64,000 nt of DNA, from contig MNCI01000651.1 in NCBI GenBank assembly GCA_015680685.1, positions 1,003,507 through 1,067,506 on the forward strand. The letters are read 5' to 3'. The stretch comes from Gnetum montanum. Taxonomy: Eukaryota; Streptophyta; Gnetopsida; Gnetales; Gnetaceae. The position numbers and the translations under genes were made by a program. This document shows, piece by piece, positions 1 through 10,803 of this stretch (its first letter is position 1; each line of letters starts with the position of its first letter). Under the pieces are notes generated by a model that saw nothing but the letters and a program-made list of their open reading frames with translations, was not told the DNA's origin and did no database searches.

Positions 1-133
1 AGGAAGACAATGAATGATTAACCCTAAGTGTTCGATGAGGCATGTAGGCACTTATTCTATGGAGTTTGACCGGATTACGTGTGCTACGCTCGTATTCATA
101 TGGTTGAGTGTAGGGGTACCTCGCCACTCATCA
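1..133 (+). repeat. 5' LTR of A1, last 133 bp
   Basis: Matches the last part of the LTR at 8249-9043, including the segment GGTTGAGTGTAGGGGTACC and the terminal CCACTCATCA. It is followed at once by the primer binding site, which fixes the LTR end at 133. Confidence 0.9.
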
Positions 134-134
134 T

Positions 135-152
135 TGGCGCCACTATCAGGGA
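135..152 (+). promoter_or_regulatory. Primer binding site of A1 (tRNA-Asp-like, decayed)
   Basis: TGGCGCCACTATCAGGGA begins one base after the LTR. It matches 13 of 18 positions of TGGCGCCGTTGCCGGGGA, the complement of the plant tRNA-Asp 3' end used by Athila-type elements. All five differences are transitions. The sites of A2 and A3 match 16 of 18, which supports the assignment. Confidence 0.85.
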
Positions 153-275
153 CTAAGTGTTTGTGCACTAAGTAGAACATAGGAAATTATACACATCATT
201 GGGAGCTTAAACAAACCTTAGGGTTAATTAAACAAAAATTTATATAACAGTTAAATAGCACACCGATAAGACACA

Positions 276-2819
276 ATGTCTTCTTCTTCTTCTCAAAAAA
301 GCATTACACCACCTAGGGATAATAGTAGAAACAGTCGGCAGTCTAAAACACATAACCAAAATCTACCAACTCCTCAACAATACCAAGTGATATATACTCA
401 TCCTGATGAGTACATACCAGATTTTACCTTTATCCTCTATCAAGATGAACAGCTGCGATGGAGAGATTTCCAAGGTAACATAGTGTTACCTCCATATCGA
501 TTAATCCCAAACATGCTTATTCGTGCTCTTGCACAAATAGGCATGACACAGCTCTATGCTGAATACATTATAGGTGACTTTGACACAAGGGATTATCATC
601 CCATAGTAGCACAATGTATCAGGGACTCAAGGCAGGAGAGCCATCATACATTGTTGAAGGGCAAAGGGGTCCCGCACGTCCTAAGTGAAATCGGATATGG
701 TGAACCCATTATAACGGGTCCTCTATTGAATGATGTTCCCCCTCCTAATGATAGTGAGGAGGTGGGGTATCAGAACCTACAATCCATGATACATAACCCT
801 AGTTCTGATCCTCGTGAATGTCAACTATTCACTGAGGGAACAACAACACATGACAAGGACAGGCACTTAGATCGTCATCACAATCAGGGCTGTAGCAGCT
901 AAAGAGAAGGTAAGAAGCATCATCATGGCGATGGTTCTCCTTCTTCTTCTCCTTCATCACATCACTCACCCTCTCCTTCCACATCTGGGCACAGCCATCA
1001 AGAATATAATGGTGAGGATAGAGGTAGAAAAAATGAGAGACCTCGATGACAGAGTCGAGAGAGAGGACAAGGGCATGAACGAAGGGAAAGTAGGGAACAA
1101 TGTAGACATCATAAACATCATAAAAGAAATGATCATGATGAGCCCCTACTTGCAACCCAAAGTATGCTCAATATAACAGAGGCAGTGAGAATACCAACAA
1201 GGCATCAAAGAGATAGCCGGATCAAGCGCTTAGACATGAATACTATCCCACACTTTGAGGGGGGATACAACACTGATTCGTAACATCATTTACAGGCATT
1301 CCATGATGCCTGCGCCTTGTAGAACATAGAGAATGAGTGGCAAAAACTAAAGTTGTTTCCCAAGATACTCATCAAGAAAGTAGAGAGTTGGTACAAGTCC
1401 TTAGAACCGGAAACCATTAGGAGGTGGAGTATGATGTTAGAGTTGTTCAATGATAAGTATCAAATGTACTCTAGAGTTTCTAACTTAAGTAAGCAGATCC
1501 AAGGATGGAAGCAAGGTACTCATGAACCCTTGGATGCTACCATGGGCCAATACTATGCATTGTTACATCATTTCCTGACCCATGGTTATGCACAACAGGA
1601 CCAACTTCACCACATCGTAGATGGGCTAAGACATGAGACTAGGAGAACCCTTGGGACTTATGCCCAAGGGAGACTATCAAAACTTAGAGCCCATGAAATT
1701 CATCGATTTTTGGAGTAAGTAGCCAAAGAAGAAGGTGAGCTACGAAAAAGAGAGAGTGTGGAAGAATATAACCATGATCCTTCCCTTCGAAAGAATGGAG
1801 TAAGATTTTATGATGAGGAGGATGAGTCACCACTCGAAGAGTTGGTGAATAGAAAAACCTTACTGATTCAAAAGCTAACAACAGAAGTATCAGCTAAGGT
1901 GGATAAATTGTGGGATTCCTTAGACTCTAGACTTGAAACTATCCTAAAAATTGTAGAGGAGTCTAAGGAGGAATAAAGTAGTGACAAAGACAAGAAAAAG
2001 CGGGGAGATTCAGGCCCTACACATAACAAGGGTAAGGGGAAAATAACTATCTCCGATGAGGCTGTGGATTTTGACACAGACAATGATAGTGGATGTGAGA
2101 TCTACCAATATGAATATCATATGGGATGTTGTCCAATCATCTCACATCTATAAGAGTCTAGAGTGTATGCACTTAACCTAAGACTCAACCAACAGCAAAC
2201 ACCCCCAAAGGTTACCTTATCCTCAAGGTAACCCAAGACAGTTTCACCAACTATTAACGTACTATCCAAGTGGAACTCCACCACAACCCATTGGATAACA
2301 TCAGTAGTGGCAATACCCACAGTCATGGGGGATGCCACCACCAAGACAACAATACCCTTACTGGCAACCCGATCCTTATGGCTATTATGTGCAACAGTCA
2401 GTTTCTCTAAGTGACTCTATGGGTCACATAGCCCACCACATTACTACCAAGTTCAGGAGTATTTTAGGACACCTTCTCCTCTAGTAGACACTCCATATCC
2501 ATACTATCCTCTAAATCCATCTACATCTTTTATGCCAATAACTCCACGACCAACTACTCCAACAACGCCAAGGGTATTTCCTGCTCAACCGCAACAACCC
2601 AATATCACGAGGGCTCCCAACCCTCAAGTCTCAGTTGGTCCTAAATATCCAATGTCAAAAAGACCTTTCTTTAGAACCAACAATCAAACCAAGCCCTCAC
2701 CTTCACAAGCAATTGAACATCTAAACACCTCCATACCAAATAAGGTTTTGGGACCCCCTTCAACCCAAAAATTGAGACCAATGCACACGGTTATGTTAAC
2801 ACATACCATTACCAACTAG
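276..2819 (+). pseudogene. gag: gag of A1 (broken)
   Basis: Capsid and nucleic-acid-binding polyprotein. The start at 276 (MSSSSSQKS) is supported by A2, A3 and B, which all begin MSS or nearby at the same place. Visible parts in order: an N-terminal domain with PDEYIPDFTF (276-900); a Lys/His/Arg/Ser-rich stretch (about 900-1180); the gag core around 1325-1720 (WYKSLEPETIRRWSMMLELF, then the Q-IQGWKQG...EPLDA block); an acidic and Lys-rich region to 2060; a knuckle-like CEIYQYEYHMGCC at about 2095-2135, already missing its second Cys; and a Pro/Gln/Tyr-rich tail to 2819. Frames are interrupted at 902, about 1281, 1718, 1976 and 2152 among others. Athila-type elements normally have gag fused to pol in one long frame. 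Confidence 0.85.
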
Positions 2820-3563
2820 ATTAAGGTAGGCCACCTTCCCAAGAAATTCTCTGATCCTGGAAGCCCCCTAATTTATCTCCAAGTCTCTAGAAATGAACCT
2901 CATAAGGCTCTTCTTGACACGGGTTCCAGAATCAACTTAATCTTACAAGAATTTTATAAAACCTGGAACCTACCTCCACTCAAGAAGAGAAATATTTGTT
3001 TAGAGCTAGCTGACCAGTCCATCACTATTTCTTTAGGATAGGTTGAGGACATTATTACCACCGTAGGTGGTTGGTCATACCCAGCTGATTTCCTAGTGAT
3101 CCAAATAAACAATGACAAAGGGGACTTCCCGATAATAATGGGAAGGGCATGGCTGAGTACAATAGATGCACGCCTAGGAATCCGCAATCTTTCCCTAGAA
3201 ATATCCAAGAAAAATAATTTTGGAAAGATTGAGAAGAAGAAAGTTCCATGCATCACATATAGTGAAATAGGGTATCATTGTGTGCAGAAATCATGGGTCA
3301 TGCGGAGTTTAACATTGCCTGCATGCAATCGGTGTGCACAAGACATTGACATACAAAAGTGCTTATATGCAGCAGCCACACAACAAGAAAACACCCAGTG
3401 GATGATGGCTGATCAAGAGAGCAATTTGATGACATGCATGGAACTGACTGAGGGGATAACTAATACTTACGTTGAAAGCATGGATGCACTTGAGCAAGTC
3501 CGTTGCCAACTTCTAGCCCTTAACCTTAAACACATTAACTGGGGGAAGTTGGAGATTCCTTAG
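2820..3563 (+). pseudogene. Retropepsin-like aspartic protease of A1
   Basis: Aspartic protease that would process Gag-Pol. The catalytic Asp-Thr-Gly is intact at 2916-2924 in the context LLDTGS, followed by INLI. The flap-to-C-terminal part GDFPIIMGRAWLSTI at about 3120-3165 is the counterpart of the ILGRPFL box of gypsy proteases. A Cys-containing linker follows (CNRCAQD, about 3325-3345) and is shared with A2 and A3. A TAG at about 3040 and the TAG at 3561-3563 break the frame. It lies between gag and RT as expected. Confidence 0.85.
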
Positions 3564-3819
3564 AGCTTTAAACAAGAGCCCCTAGATTTAAAACCTTTGC
3601 CCACCAGTTTGGAATACATGACCCTTAAAAATGAAAAATCAGTAATCATCAACACAAAGCTTGCTCCCAAGAAAAAAGAGAGTTTGCTGAAGGTGATAAA
3701 TAAATCATCAACAATTTGCTTGGTCATACCCTGAACTAACTGAAATAGATCCTAGGATATGCTAGCATAGGATTTACATGGACCCCTCCATGAAGCCTTG
3801 CAAACAACTGTAGAGGTGA

Positions 3820-5058
3820 TTGAACCCGAAGTTAAAACAAATAGTGAAAGAAGAAATAGAGCAACTTCTCAACACTGGGTTCATTTATCCCATTGCTGAT
3901 AGTGAATGGGTTAGTCCTCTTGTAATCGTACCAAAAAAAGGATGCAAATGGAGGGTATGTATAGAATTTAGGCTATTAAATATGGCAACATTCAAAGATC
4001 ACTTCCCATTGCCACTTGTTGACCAAGTCTTAGACACTATAGCAGGGCATCGCTACTACAGTTTTCTGAATGGGTATAGTGGGTACAACCAAATACGAAT
4101 CGCACTAGAAGACCAAGCCAAAACAACTTTCACCAGTCCTTGGGGAACATTTACATACAAAAAAATGCCTTTCAACTTGTGCAATGCCCCTGTCACATTC
4201 CAATGATTAGTTCTAAGCATATTTCAACAGCAAATAGGTAATAGAGTAGAAGTTTTTATGGACAACTTCTCCACTTATGGGATGAGCTTTGATCAAGCCC
4301 TTGACCGGTTAGAGCAAGTATTGAAACGATGCGTTAAAACCAACCTAAAGCTCAACTGGTAGAAAAGCCATTTGATGGTTCAAGAGGGCATAGTACTGGG
4401 ACATAAAATTTTACAATCACGAATAGAGGTGGACCCAGAAAAAGTTAAAGTCATCCAAAAAATTACTCGACAACCAGAAACTGTCAAAGACATTCGGTCA
4501 TTCCTTAGACACACTGGCTACTATAGGATATTTATCAAGAACTTCTCCAAAATTGCCAAACCATTGGTGGAATTAACGAAAAAGGATGCACCATTTGAAT
4601 GGACCAAGGAATGTGAACAAGCATTCCAAACTCTCAAACAGAGGCTTGTGGAAACTCCCATTCTACAAGCCCTTAACTGGTCCAGGCTGTTCCATATCAT
4701 GACCAATGCATCTAATTATGCCTTAGGAGCCGTACTAACACAATTAGATGAAAAAAAATGACCTTATTACATCCATTGTGCTAGTAAGAGTATCACTGGT
4801 GCACAACTCAACTACATGACTATGGAAAAGGAATTAATGGTTGTAGTGTTTGCACTAGACAAATTTAGGCACTATGTATTGGCCTACAAAGTATACATCC
4901 CTACGGATCATAATACAATTAGGTTCCTTATGAACAAGCCAACGGTTAGCCCACATATTATACGTTGGTTGGTAATCCTTCAGGAGTTTGATTTAACAAT
5001 AGTAGACCGCAAAGGCACCGAGAATGTAGTCGCAAATCACTTATCTCGGTTGCGCTAG
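3820..5058 (+). pseudogene. pol: Reverse transcriptase and RNase H of A1
   Basis: RT fingers and palm: GFIYPIADSEWVSPLVIVPK, WRVCIEFRLLN, DHFPLPLVDQ, YSGYNQI and MPFNLCNAP. The catalytic box, normally FMDD, reads Phe-Met-Asp-Asn (second Asp at 4264-4266 is AAC), which alone would abolish polymerase activity. RNase H follows from about 4680: TNASNYALGAVL, the MTMEKELMVVV segment at about 4816, then TDHNTIRFL and a terminal NHLSRLR at 5038-5058. Stops interrupt at 4204-4206, about 4362 and 4759-4761. Identity as a plant Ty3/gypsy RT of the Athila/Tat side is secure. Confidence 0.92.
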
Positions 5059-5334
5059 GATAGCAAAGAGGACAAATATGACGTATCTTATCATTTTCCT
5101 GATGAAACCCTCTTTGCCAATGTAGTGAATAACCAACCCATGGGAACAAATTGGTATAGTAGCATTCTTACTTATCTCCTTTCCCAAAAAACACCACAAG
5201 GGTTGGACTTTAGGAAGAAACAATAGTTTCTTCACAAAACCAAGTACTTCATGGAAATCAAGGGACAACTCTATAAAGTCTATCCTAATGCCTTGGTTCG
5301 ATGGTGTGTGCCCAATGAGGATAAATTAAGAGTT

Positions 5335-6420
5335 CTCTAGGATACTCATGAGGGTCCCTGTGGGGGCCACTATGCAGGGAGACAAACGGCCACTAAGATC
5401 CTACTTGCAAGATATTATTGGCCAACGCTATTTCTGGATGCCCATCAATTTGCCTAATCCTGTGAGCACTATCAACGTGATGGTGGAATGACTACTAAAA
5501 TGGGGGGTCTGCAACAATGAATTTAACCTTTAGAACCCTTTAACATCTGGGGAATAGATTTTATGGGGCCCATTACACCAATGTCCAACGAAAAAGCATA
5601 TATTATTGTGGCTGTTGACTATTTAACCAAATGGGATGAAGCAACTGCTGTAACAGATTGCACATCGTCTACAGCTACACGATTTGTACAACAACAAATC
5701 GTAAACAGGTTTGGTGTGCTACGTGCACTCATCTCTGATAATGGGACACATTTTACAGGTGCAACCTTTCGTAAATTAATGCAATGCTTAGGGGTTGAAC
5801 ATAAATTGACCACCCCCTACCACCGCCAAGCTAATGGCCAAGCCGAGGTTACTAATCGAGAGATTACGAGAATATTAATGAGAACAATTAGCAAATTTAG
5901 GCAAGATTGAAGCACAAAACTAAACGATGTCCTCTAGGCGTACTGCTCCACTTGGAAACTCCCTACAGGCTACTCTCCCTATGAGTTAGTATATGGAAAA
6001 CTGCCAAGGCTTCCTATATAGACTGAGCTTCATACACTATCCATGGCTTGCAACCTTCACCTTGACCTCAACCTAGCACAAAAACAAAGGTTTGCAACTC
6101 TAAACATGCTAGACGAGAATAGGTTGGTTGCTCTGTCATCAAATGAGTTACACAAGGCACATAATAAACAGTGTCATGACTTAAGAATTCGAAGGATTAG
6201 GTACCAACAAGGAGACAAGGTCCTTTACTGGAACCCCACTCATGTTCCTCAGCGTATGAAATTTCAAACATTGTAGGAAGGGCCCTATATTATTCATACG
6301 ACCTTTCCCTCAGGAGCCATGATAATATACAAGCTTGAAAGCCCGGATAAGCGGTTATTGGTTCATGTGCAACAAACAAAACCGTTTCATGAACCAAGAA
6401 TAGCCAGTACAAATTACACC
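5335..6420 (+). pseudogene. Integrase of A1 (broken)
   Basis: Integrase that would join cDNA to the host genome. The zinc domain is partly kept (HEGPCGGHYAGRQT at about 5350, then SCEHYQ at about 5460, where the expected second Cys is Tyr and a TAA precedes the first). The catalytic triad is intact: Asp 5557-5559 in GIDFMGP, Asp 5737-5739 in ISDNGTHF, and Glu 5845-5847 in NGQAEVTNREI, with the usual D-35-E spacing. The C-terminal region (GDKVLYWNP, then EGPYIIH) continues to about 6416. I see no chromodomain, which fits a non-chromovirus. Stops at 5338, 5457, 5518, 5908-5910, about 5935 and 6274-6276. Confidence 0.88.
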
Positions 6421-6467
6421 TCTGCTATCAGGCATCCTCACTCTTTATTTTGAATCTCTCCCTTTCC

Positions 6468-6490
6468 ATTCAGTCATGGGGGAGATGGCC
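6468..6490 (+). promoter_or_regulatory. Internal polypurine-like tract after pol in A1
   Basis: AGTCATGGGGGAGATGGCC lies about 50 bp after the end of pol and 1.76 kb upstream of the 3' LTR. The same segment occurs at the same place in A2 (about 21430-21450), A3 (about 45704-45722) and B (about 30346-30365). It shares the core TCATGGGGG with the tract that abuts the LTR. A second plus-strand priming site is a possible role; this is inference. Confidence 0.5.
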
Positions 6491-8234
6491 ACCTATGCTG
6501 ATCATTGGAGGCCCTCAGTTCTTTTAAGTTTTTGTTTTACAAATTTCTTTAACTTTCCTTATTTTTGTTTTACAACATCGTTCTAATTTTTCATTTTTTG
6601 TGTGTGTTTGTGTGTATTTTATCCATCCTATAAGTTTTTCACCCAATAAGTATTCTTCATGATGGTATGAACTGTTTTTCTATTTGATTGTTAATGTTTG
6701 GTTTTTACCTTTAAGTTACGATGTTAATACTAAGGTATGTTCTTTTGATATGGTAGGAAATGAGTCCACTTCATCCATTCATCCAATTTCTATGGTCTCT
6801 CTTGGCTTGGCCATGTATAGTCTCTTTCATAATAAGAACTCTAACGAATTAGTGACTCAGCATTTCTCAAACTAAGGAAGGTCTCAAGACTTGAAAAGGG
6901 TATGACTTCAAGGGAACTTGATGCATTTGTGTTGGCCATTCTCTTGGGTGCTTGGATGTTTTCTTCTAGAGTTTTCTTACCATTTTGACGTTACCCAATT
7001 ATCGGGAAGCTAAGTAAAATAAAAATAACAAAGTCTTTGCATGGTGTAGTTCTCACACATAAACACATAAAACAAAAAATAACAAAAAGAAGAAAAGAAA
7101 AGAAAAAAGTGAGAATTCAAAGCACACCCCTTAGACAAAATAATCCCTTGGGCTACAAGCACTGGTTATGGAACTCAAAATAAAAATGTTCACTCTAACT
7201 AAGGCCCTCCTTGCTTCCCATTCTCTCCTCAATCGTTTCGTTGGAATGGTGCTGGCTCTTTGGAGATGCATTCTTGTTACTCAAGTGGATGGTTTGGCCG
7301 AATGCATTGATGTGAAGTCACTGGATGTGGTTGGTTTGAGGCCAGAGTTGGAATGAGATTTACCAAGTCACATTAATCATGAAACACACAAGGGGTTGTA
7401 CACCACCTTGTTCTTGGGATTCCATTCCATTCTCTTCTCTCCACCCTTCTCTCCATTGTTCACCTCATTGCCGGTTGTATCATTAGTGTATACTTTGGTT
7501 GATGCATTGTTTTCTTTTTTGGTAAATTCTTGTGGTTAAGACTTTAACTCTTGTTTCAAATGACATTCCTAAAGCCTACGAACTCTTTCAATGTGGGATT
7601 GTCAGGGCATTAAGGGCATGAGCCTACTTTGGGGAGGACCCACTGACATTCCTATTTGGTACACCAATTAATTACTTTTCCCTAAAATTTTTGCAATCTA
7701 TTTTATTTTGTTCATTTCCATCTTAACATCCATTTCATCGATGTCCTAGTTGTCTCTTTNGAAGTCCATTGGCTGAGTTGTGGTATGGCTGATACAGATC
7801 TGGAGNAATGGACTTCCACCGAAGCAAGGTATCAATTGCATGATGATTCATTTACCCTTGCTAATACAAGACTATGTTGTGTGTGAAGATGGCAATCATG
7901 CAACAATGGATTGGATCTAGAGGGAACACTTGGAATGGAGCAGTGCTGAAGCAGCTATGCAAGGAGCAAGATCGATGGTGAACTTACAGATGGACAATGA
8001 AAGGCACAATCTTGGCGGTGGTAGCAGCAACACTTCTTTCTCTCTCTCTTTCTCAGCTGCCAACTAAGGCTTGATGTCACTGTAAAAGGTGTTCACTCTT
8101 TTTGTCATGAACACCAGTTTTGTTGTGTCCTGTAATGATGATCCGTTCACATGTCATCCCATTAGTTCCATTTGAGTCAATAATCCCATACCTTCCCGAT
8201 ATTATTGTAAGGAACTCGAGGACGAGTTTTGACT
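6491..8234 (+). pseudogene. Post-pol region of A1 with decayed conserved frames
   Basis: About 1.75 kb lies between pol and the 3' LTR, where Athila elements may carry an env-like ORF. I do not recognise a known env protein. Segments that read in a shared frame with A2 and A3 include the hydrophobic SRELDAFVLAILLGAWMF (about 6907-6960) and TLTLVSNDIPKAYELFQCG near 7540-7600. A further one, SAEAAMQGARSMVNLQMDN, lies near 7944-8000. Frameshifts and stops separate them. The ORF of 63 codons at 6684 and of 62 codons at 7168 are fragments in this region. Conservation between copies is partly just shared ancestry. Confidence 0.4.
7760..7806. other. 45-bp segment between two Ns, inverted relative to sister copies
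   Basis: Between N7760 and N7806 the sequence GAAGTCCATTGGCTGAGTTG...CAGATCTGGAG is the reverse complement of what A3, A2 and A6 have at this spot (read on the element strand). The flank after N7806 again carries AATGGACTTC, and about 150 bp present in A3 (around 44390-44560) is missing. The simplest reading is a short contig placed in the wrong orientation, with gaps shrunk to one N. Confidence 0.75.
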
Positions 8235-8235
8235 C

Positions 8236-8248
8236 AATCATGGGGGTA
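8236..8248 (+). promoter_or_regulatory. 3' polypurine tract of A1
   Basis: AATCATGGGGGTA directly precedes the TGATGGGA start of the LTR. The same sequence with small changes precedes the 3' LTR in A2, A3, A6, A7 and B. Confidence 0.8.
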
Positions 8249-9043
8249 TGATGGGACACGATATCGCATGGGCCACGATATCACTGTCATCGTGATATCG
8301 CGGTGCGCCGCCAAGTCTATAAATAAGAGGTGACTCTCCCTTGTTTCCCATCCTAGGCTTGGACTGTAGCGAAACTCTCTCAATTTTTCTCCTCCAAAGA
8401 TAGATTAATTTCCATGTGCCCAAAGTAGGAACTCCAAAGTGAACAGATCTTTATTTGAGCAGACATTATACCTAAACACAAGTTTGTGTACGGCAATAAA
8501 GACAAACTTCTTGGATAAACCTTACAGTGCATGGAATAGGCTAATTAGGAATTTATTTACTGTTATTTACTGTTTATCATTTAAATGCTTTATTAGTTAT
8601 TAAATCTCTCTTAACCCTTCTCTCCTAGTTAAGTGCCTCAGTACGACCACTTCAAACACGTGCATTACACTTGGTGATCCCAGCAACGATTAGCATTTGG
8701 TAACCAAGGTTGCATTGGTTCAGGGTGTGAACAATAAGTGGGAATGGATGCTAATGCTAGGTTAATTAAGGCTTAGTTAGTTAGTTAGAATTAGTTAATT
8801 AGTCTCTTCACCCTTCACCTTGTTAGCATAGGAGATAAAACAGAAAAGACATAAAAATCATATACCTTAGACTTACTTAACCATACACCATGACAACTAC
8901 AAGTAAGTCTGGGAAAACAACAAATAATTAACCCTAAGTGTTCCATGAGGCATGTAGGCACTTAGTCTACAGAGTTTGACCAGATCGCGTGTGCTACGCT
9001 CGTATTCGTATGGTTGAGTGTAGGGGTACCTTGCCACTCATCA
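8249..9043 (+). repeat. 3' LTR of A1 (795 bp)
   Basis: Begins TGATGGGACACG and ends CCACTCATCA. U3 starts with three GATATC palindromes (8260, 8277, 8294). A TATA box TATAAATA is at 8318-8325 and a polyadenylation signal AATAAA at 8495-8500, giving a short U3 and a long R-U5. The 5' LTR copy of the last 133 bp is at 1-133. Confidence 0.92.
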
Positions 9044-10803
9044 CATACGAATAATCATGAGATTAAAAATGAGAATTGAAGATTTATAAACATGAAATGA
9101 AAACACACATTAACATAGAAATAACTAAGATGTATAACAAACATCCCATTCATACTATTATTTAATAAGGAATTGTAATTCATGGGAATGCATAGGATTT
9201 TTTTTCTTCGGTTTCCAATCATAGGTCCTTCAAAAATATATTTAACATCATAGAGTAGGTTGAATATGGTAAAAAATAAAGAAAAATGGTAATGAGGGTG
9301 TTGATGAGTCATCTAGTGGCATTTTGTAAGTCAATTGTAAGCCTCGAAATTAGCAAGTATCATGTAAGCCTTATGTGTATAGTCCTAGTATGTGTGGTTG
9401 ATGTTCATGTTTCCAGGAGATGCATCCTTACCTTTGGTATCATACTTTTGGATCATATGCATGTTTTAAATCTCTTAGAATGTTTCTAACCTTTCCAAGA
9501 TTGGTGGCATGGTGCTAGAAGTAAGGAAGGTGTGTTGACATCCTTGCATTAGTGTAGGGCCATTGCCATACCTCTTGCCTAGCCTTAATTATCTCATATT
9601 ACCTGAAGAATGATCTATAAATACCATGCTATGTTGATAAACCTTCTTTGATTCCTAGTCCTTGATAAACATAAATCATTATATTACAAAAATCATAAAT
9701 ATTTGTGTTAATCTATCTTTTGACATCTTAGTCATATTGATATTTTCTTGGACTTTTGGGATGCAAGTTTGAGTTAATATCTCCTCCTCCCTTAGGTAAG
9801 TTGATCTTCTTCTAATTTTCTTCATGTTTTAAGTCATCACTTTTACAAGTATAGCTAGATTCTATCAAAGTTCTATCTTACTTATGTAGCCTAGAACCAT
9901 TTTATTGATGTGAAGCCTGGAGTTATGCATTGTAAATAAATCTCATTATTTTTTTCATGATATATACTATCAATTCCTAAAATACCAAAAATATTAACCT
10001 CATGATAATCATATGCATTTATTAATTAAGTTACTTATTCATTTCCATTATGTGAAGCTACAATGATTTATCCTTATTTAAGAAGATTATAATTGTACAA
10101 CATGATGATGAACAATCAAGATTATGACTAGGAGCCATTATTTCCTTTTTATATGTGGCATTACATCTATTCCACAAGGGATTGTTGCATGTATATGTAT
10201 AACTATAAATGTGAGCATTACACTTGTCCCATACTGAATTGTGATATGTATATGTTTAGTGTTTTTTTATTCTTAAATTTAAAAAATACATAAAATTATA
10301 TAAAAAAATCATAAATGTTTTCTTATTTTTCATTTCTCATCATGGAAACATGGGTTCCAATTGTACAATGTACATTATAACATACTTTATATTTATTAGA
10401 TGTAACAATATACATGAGTATTCTTGGCAATCCACTTAACATCATCTTCAATGTTAACGACCAAATTCCACTATGTTCTGTAAGATATAATCCCTTTGGT
10501 CATGGTTGACAAAACCCCTATGATTGCTATTGTTGCTAGGAAGGTTTTGGTAAATTTTAGAAACACTTGAACATTTATTATTTAACAATTATTCAATTAC
10601 ATGATGTGTTTTCTTTAGTATTATATGCAAGTTACTATCACAATAAAAATGATGGATAATACTCAATGAGGATCTCTAGTAGGAGAAATGAGATAAAATA
10701 AAGAAGTATCCAAGTTACATTCAATTATTTTGATGATACCTCTCTACTACTAGTTGTCTTGAGATATCACCAAGAAAATTAGGGAAGGTGGCATGATGAT
10801 CCT
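9044..10803. other. Unassigned AT-rich sequence
   Basis: No gene, LTR or recognised repeat found. The open frames here (at most 85 codons) show no domain and run in both directions. It is either older degraded repeat or the original flank of A1 and C1. Confidence 0.5.

Larger units (their letters stand above)
1..9043 (+). mobile_element. A1: Athila-type Ty3/gypsy retrotransposon, 5' end cut by window
   Basis: Order is partial 5' LTR, tRNA-Asp-like primer site, gag, aspartic protease, reverse transcriptase, RNase H, integrase, a long post-pol region, polypurine tract and full 3' LTR. The domain order (integrase last) is that of Ty3/gypsy. The RT reads very close to Athila-type plant elements (SGYNQI and the MPFNLCNAP block) and the primer site agrees. 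All reading frames carry stops, mostly TAG or TAA where Gln or Trp is expected, so it is inactive. It is the only element in the window that keeps RT and integrase. The 5' target duplication lies outside the window; the five bases after the 3' LTR are CATAC. Confidence 0.93.

Noticed and set aside
829-1155. 108-codon minus-strand ORF across gag of A1
   Set aside because: Shadow of the Ser/His/Arg-rich gag segment; the + strand frame has homologues in A2, A3.
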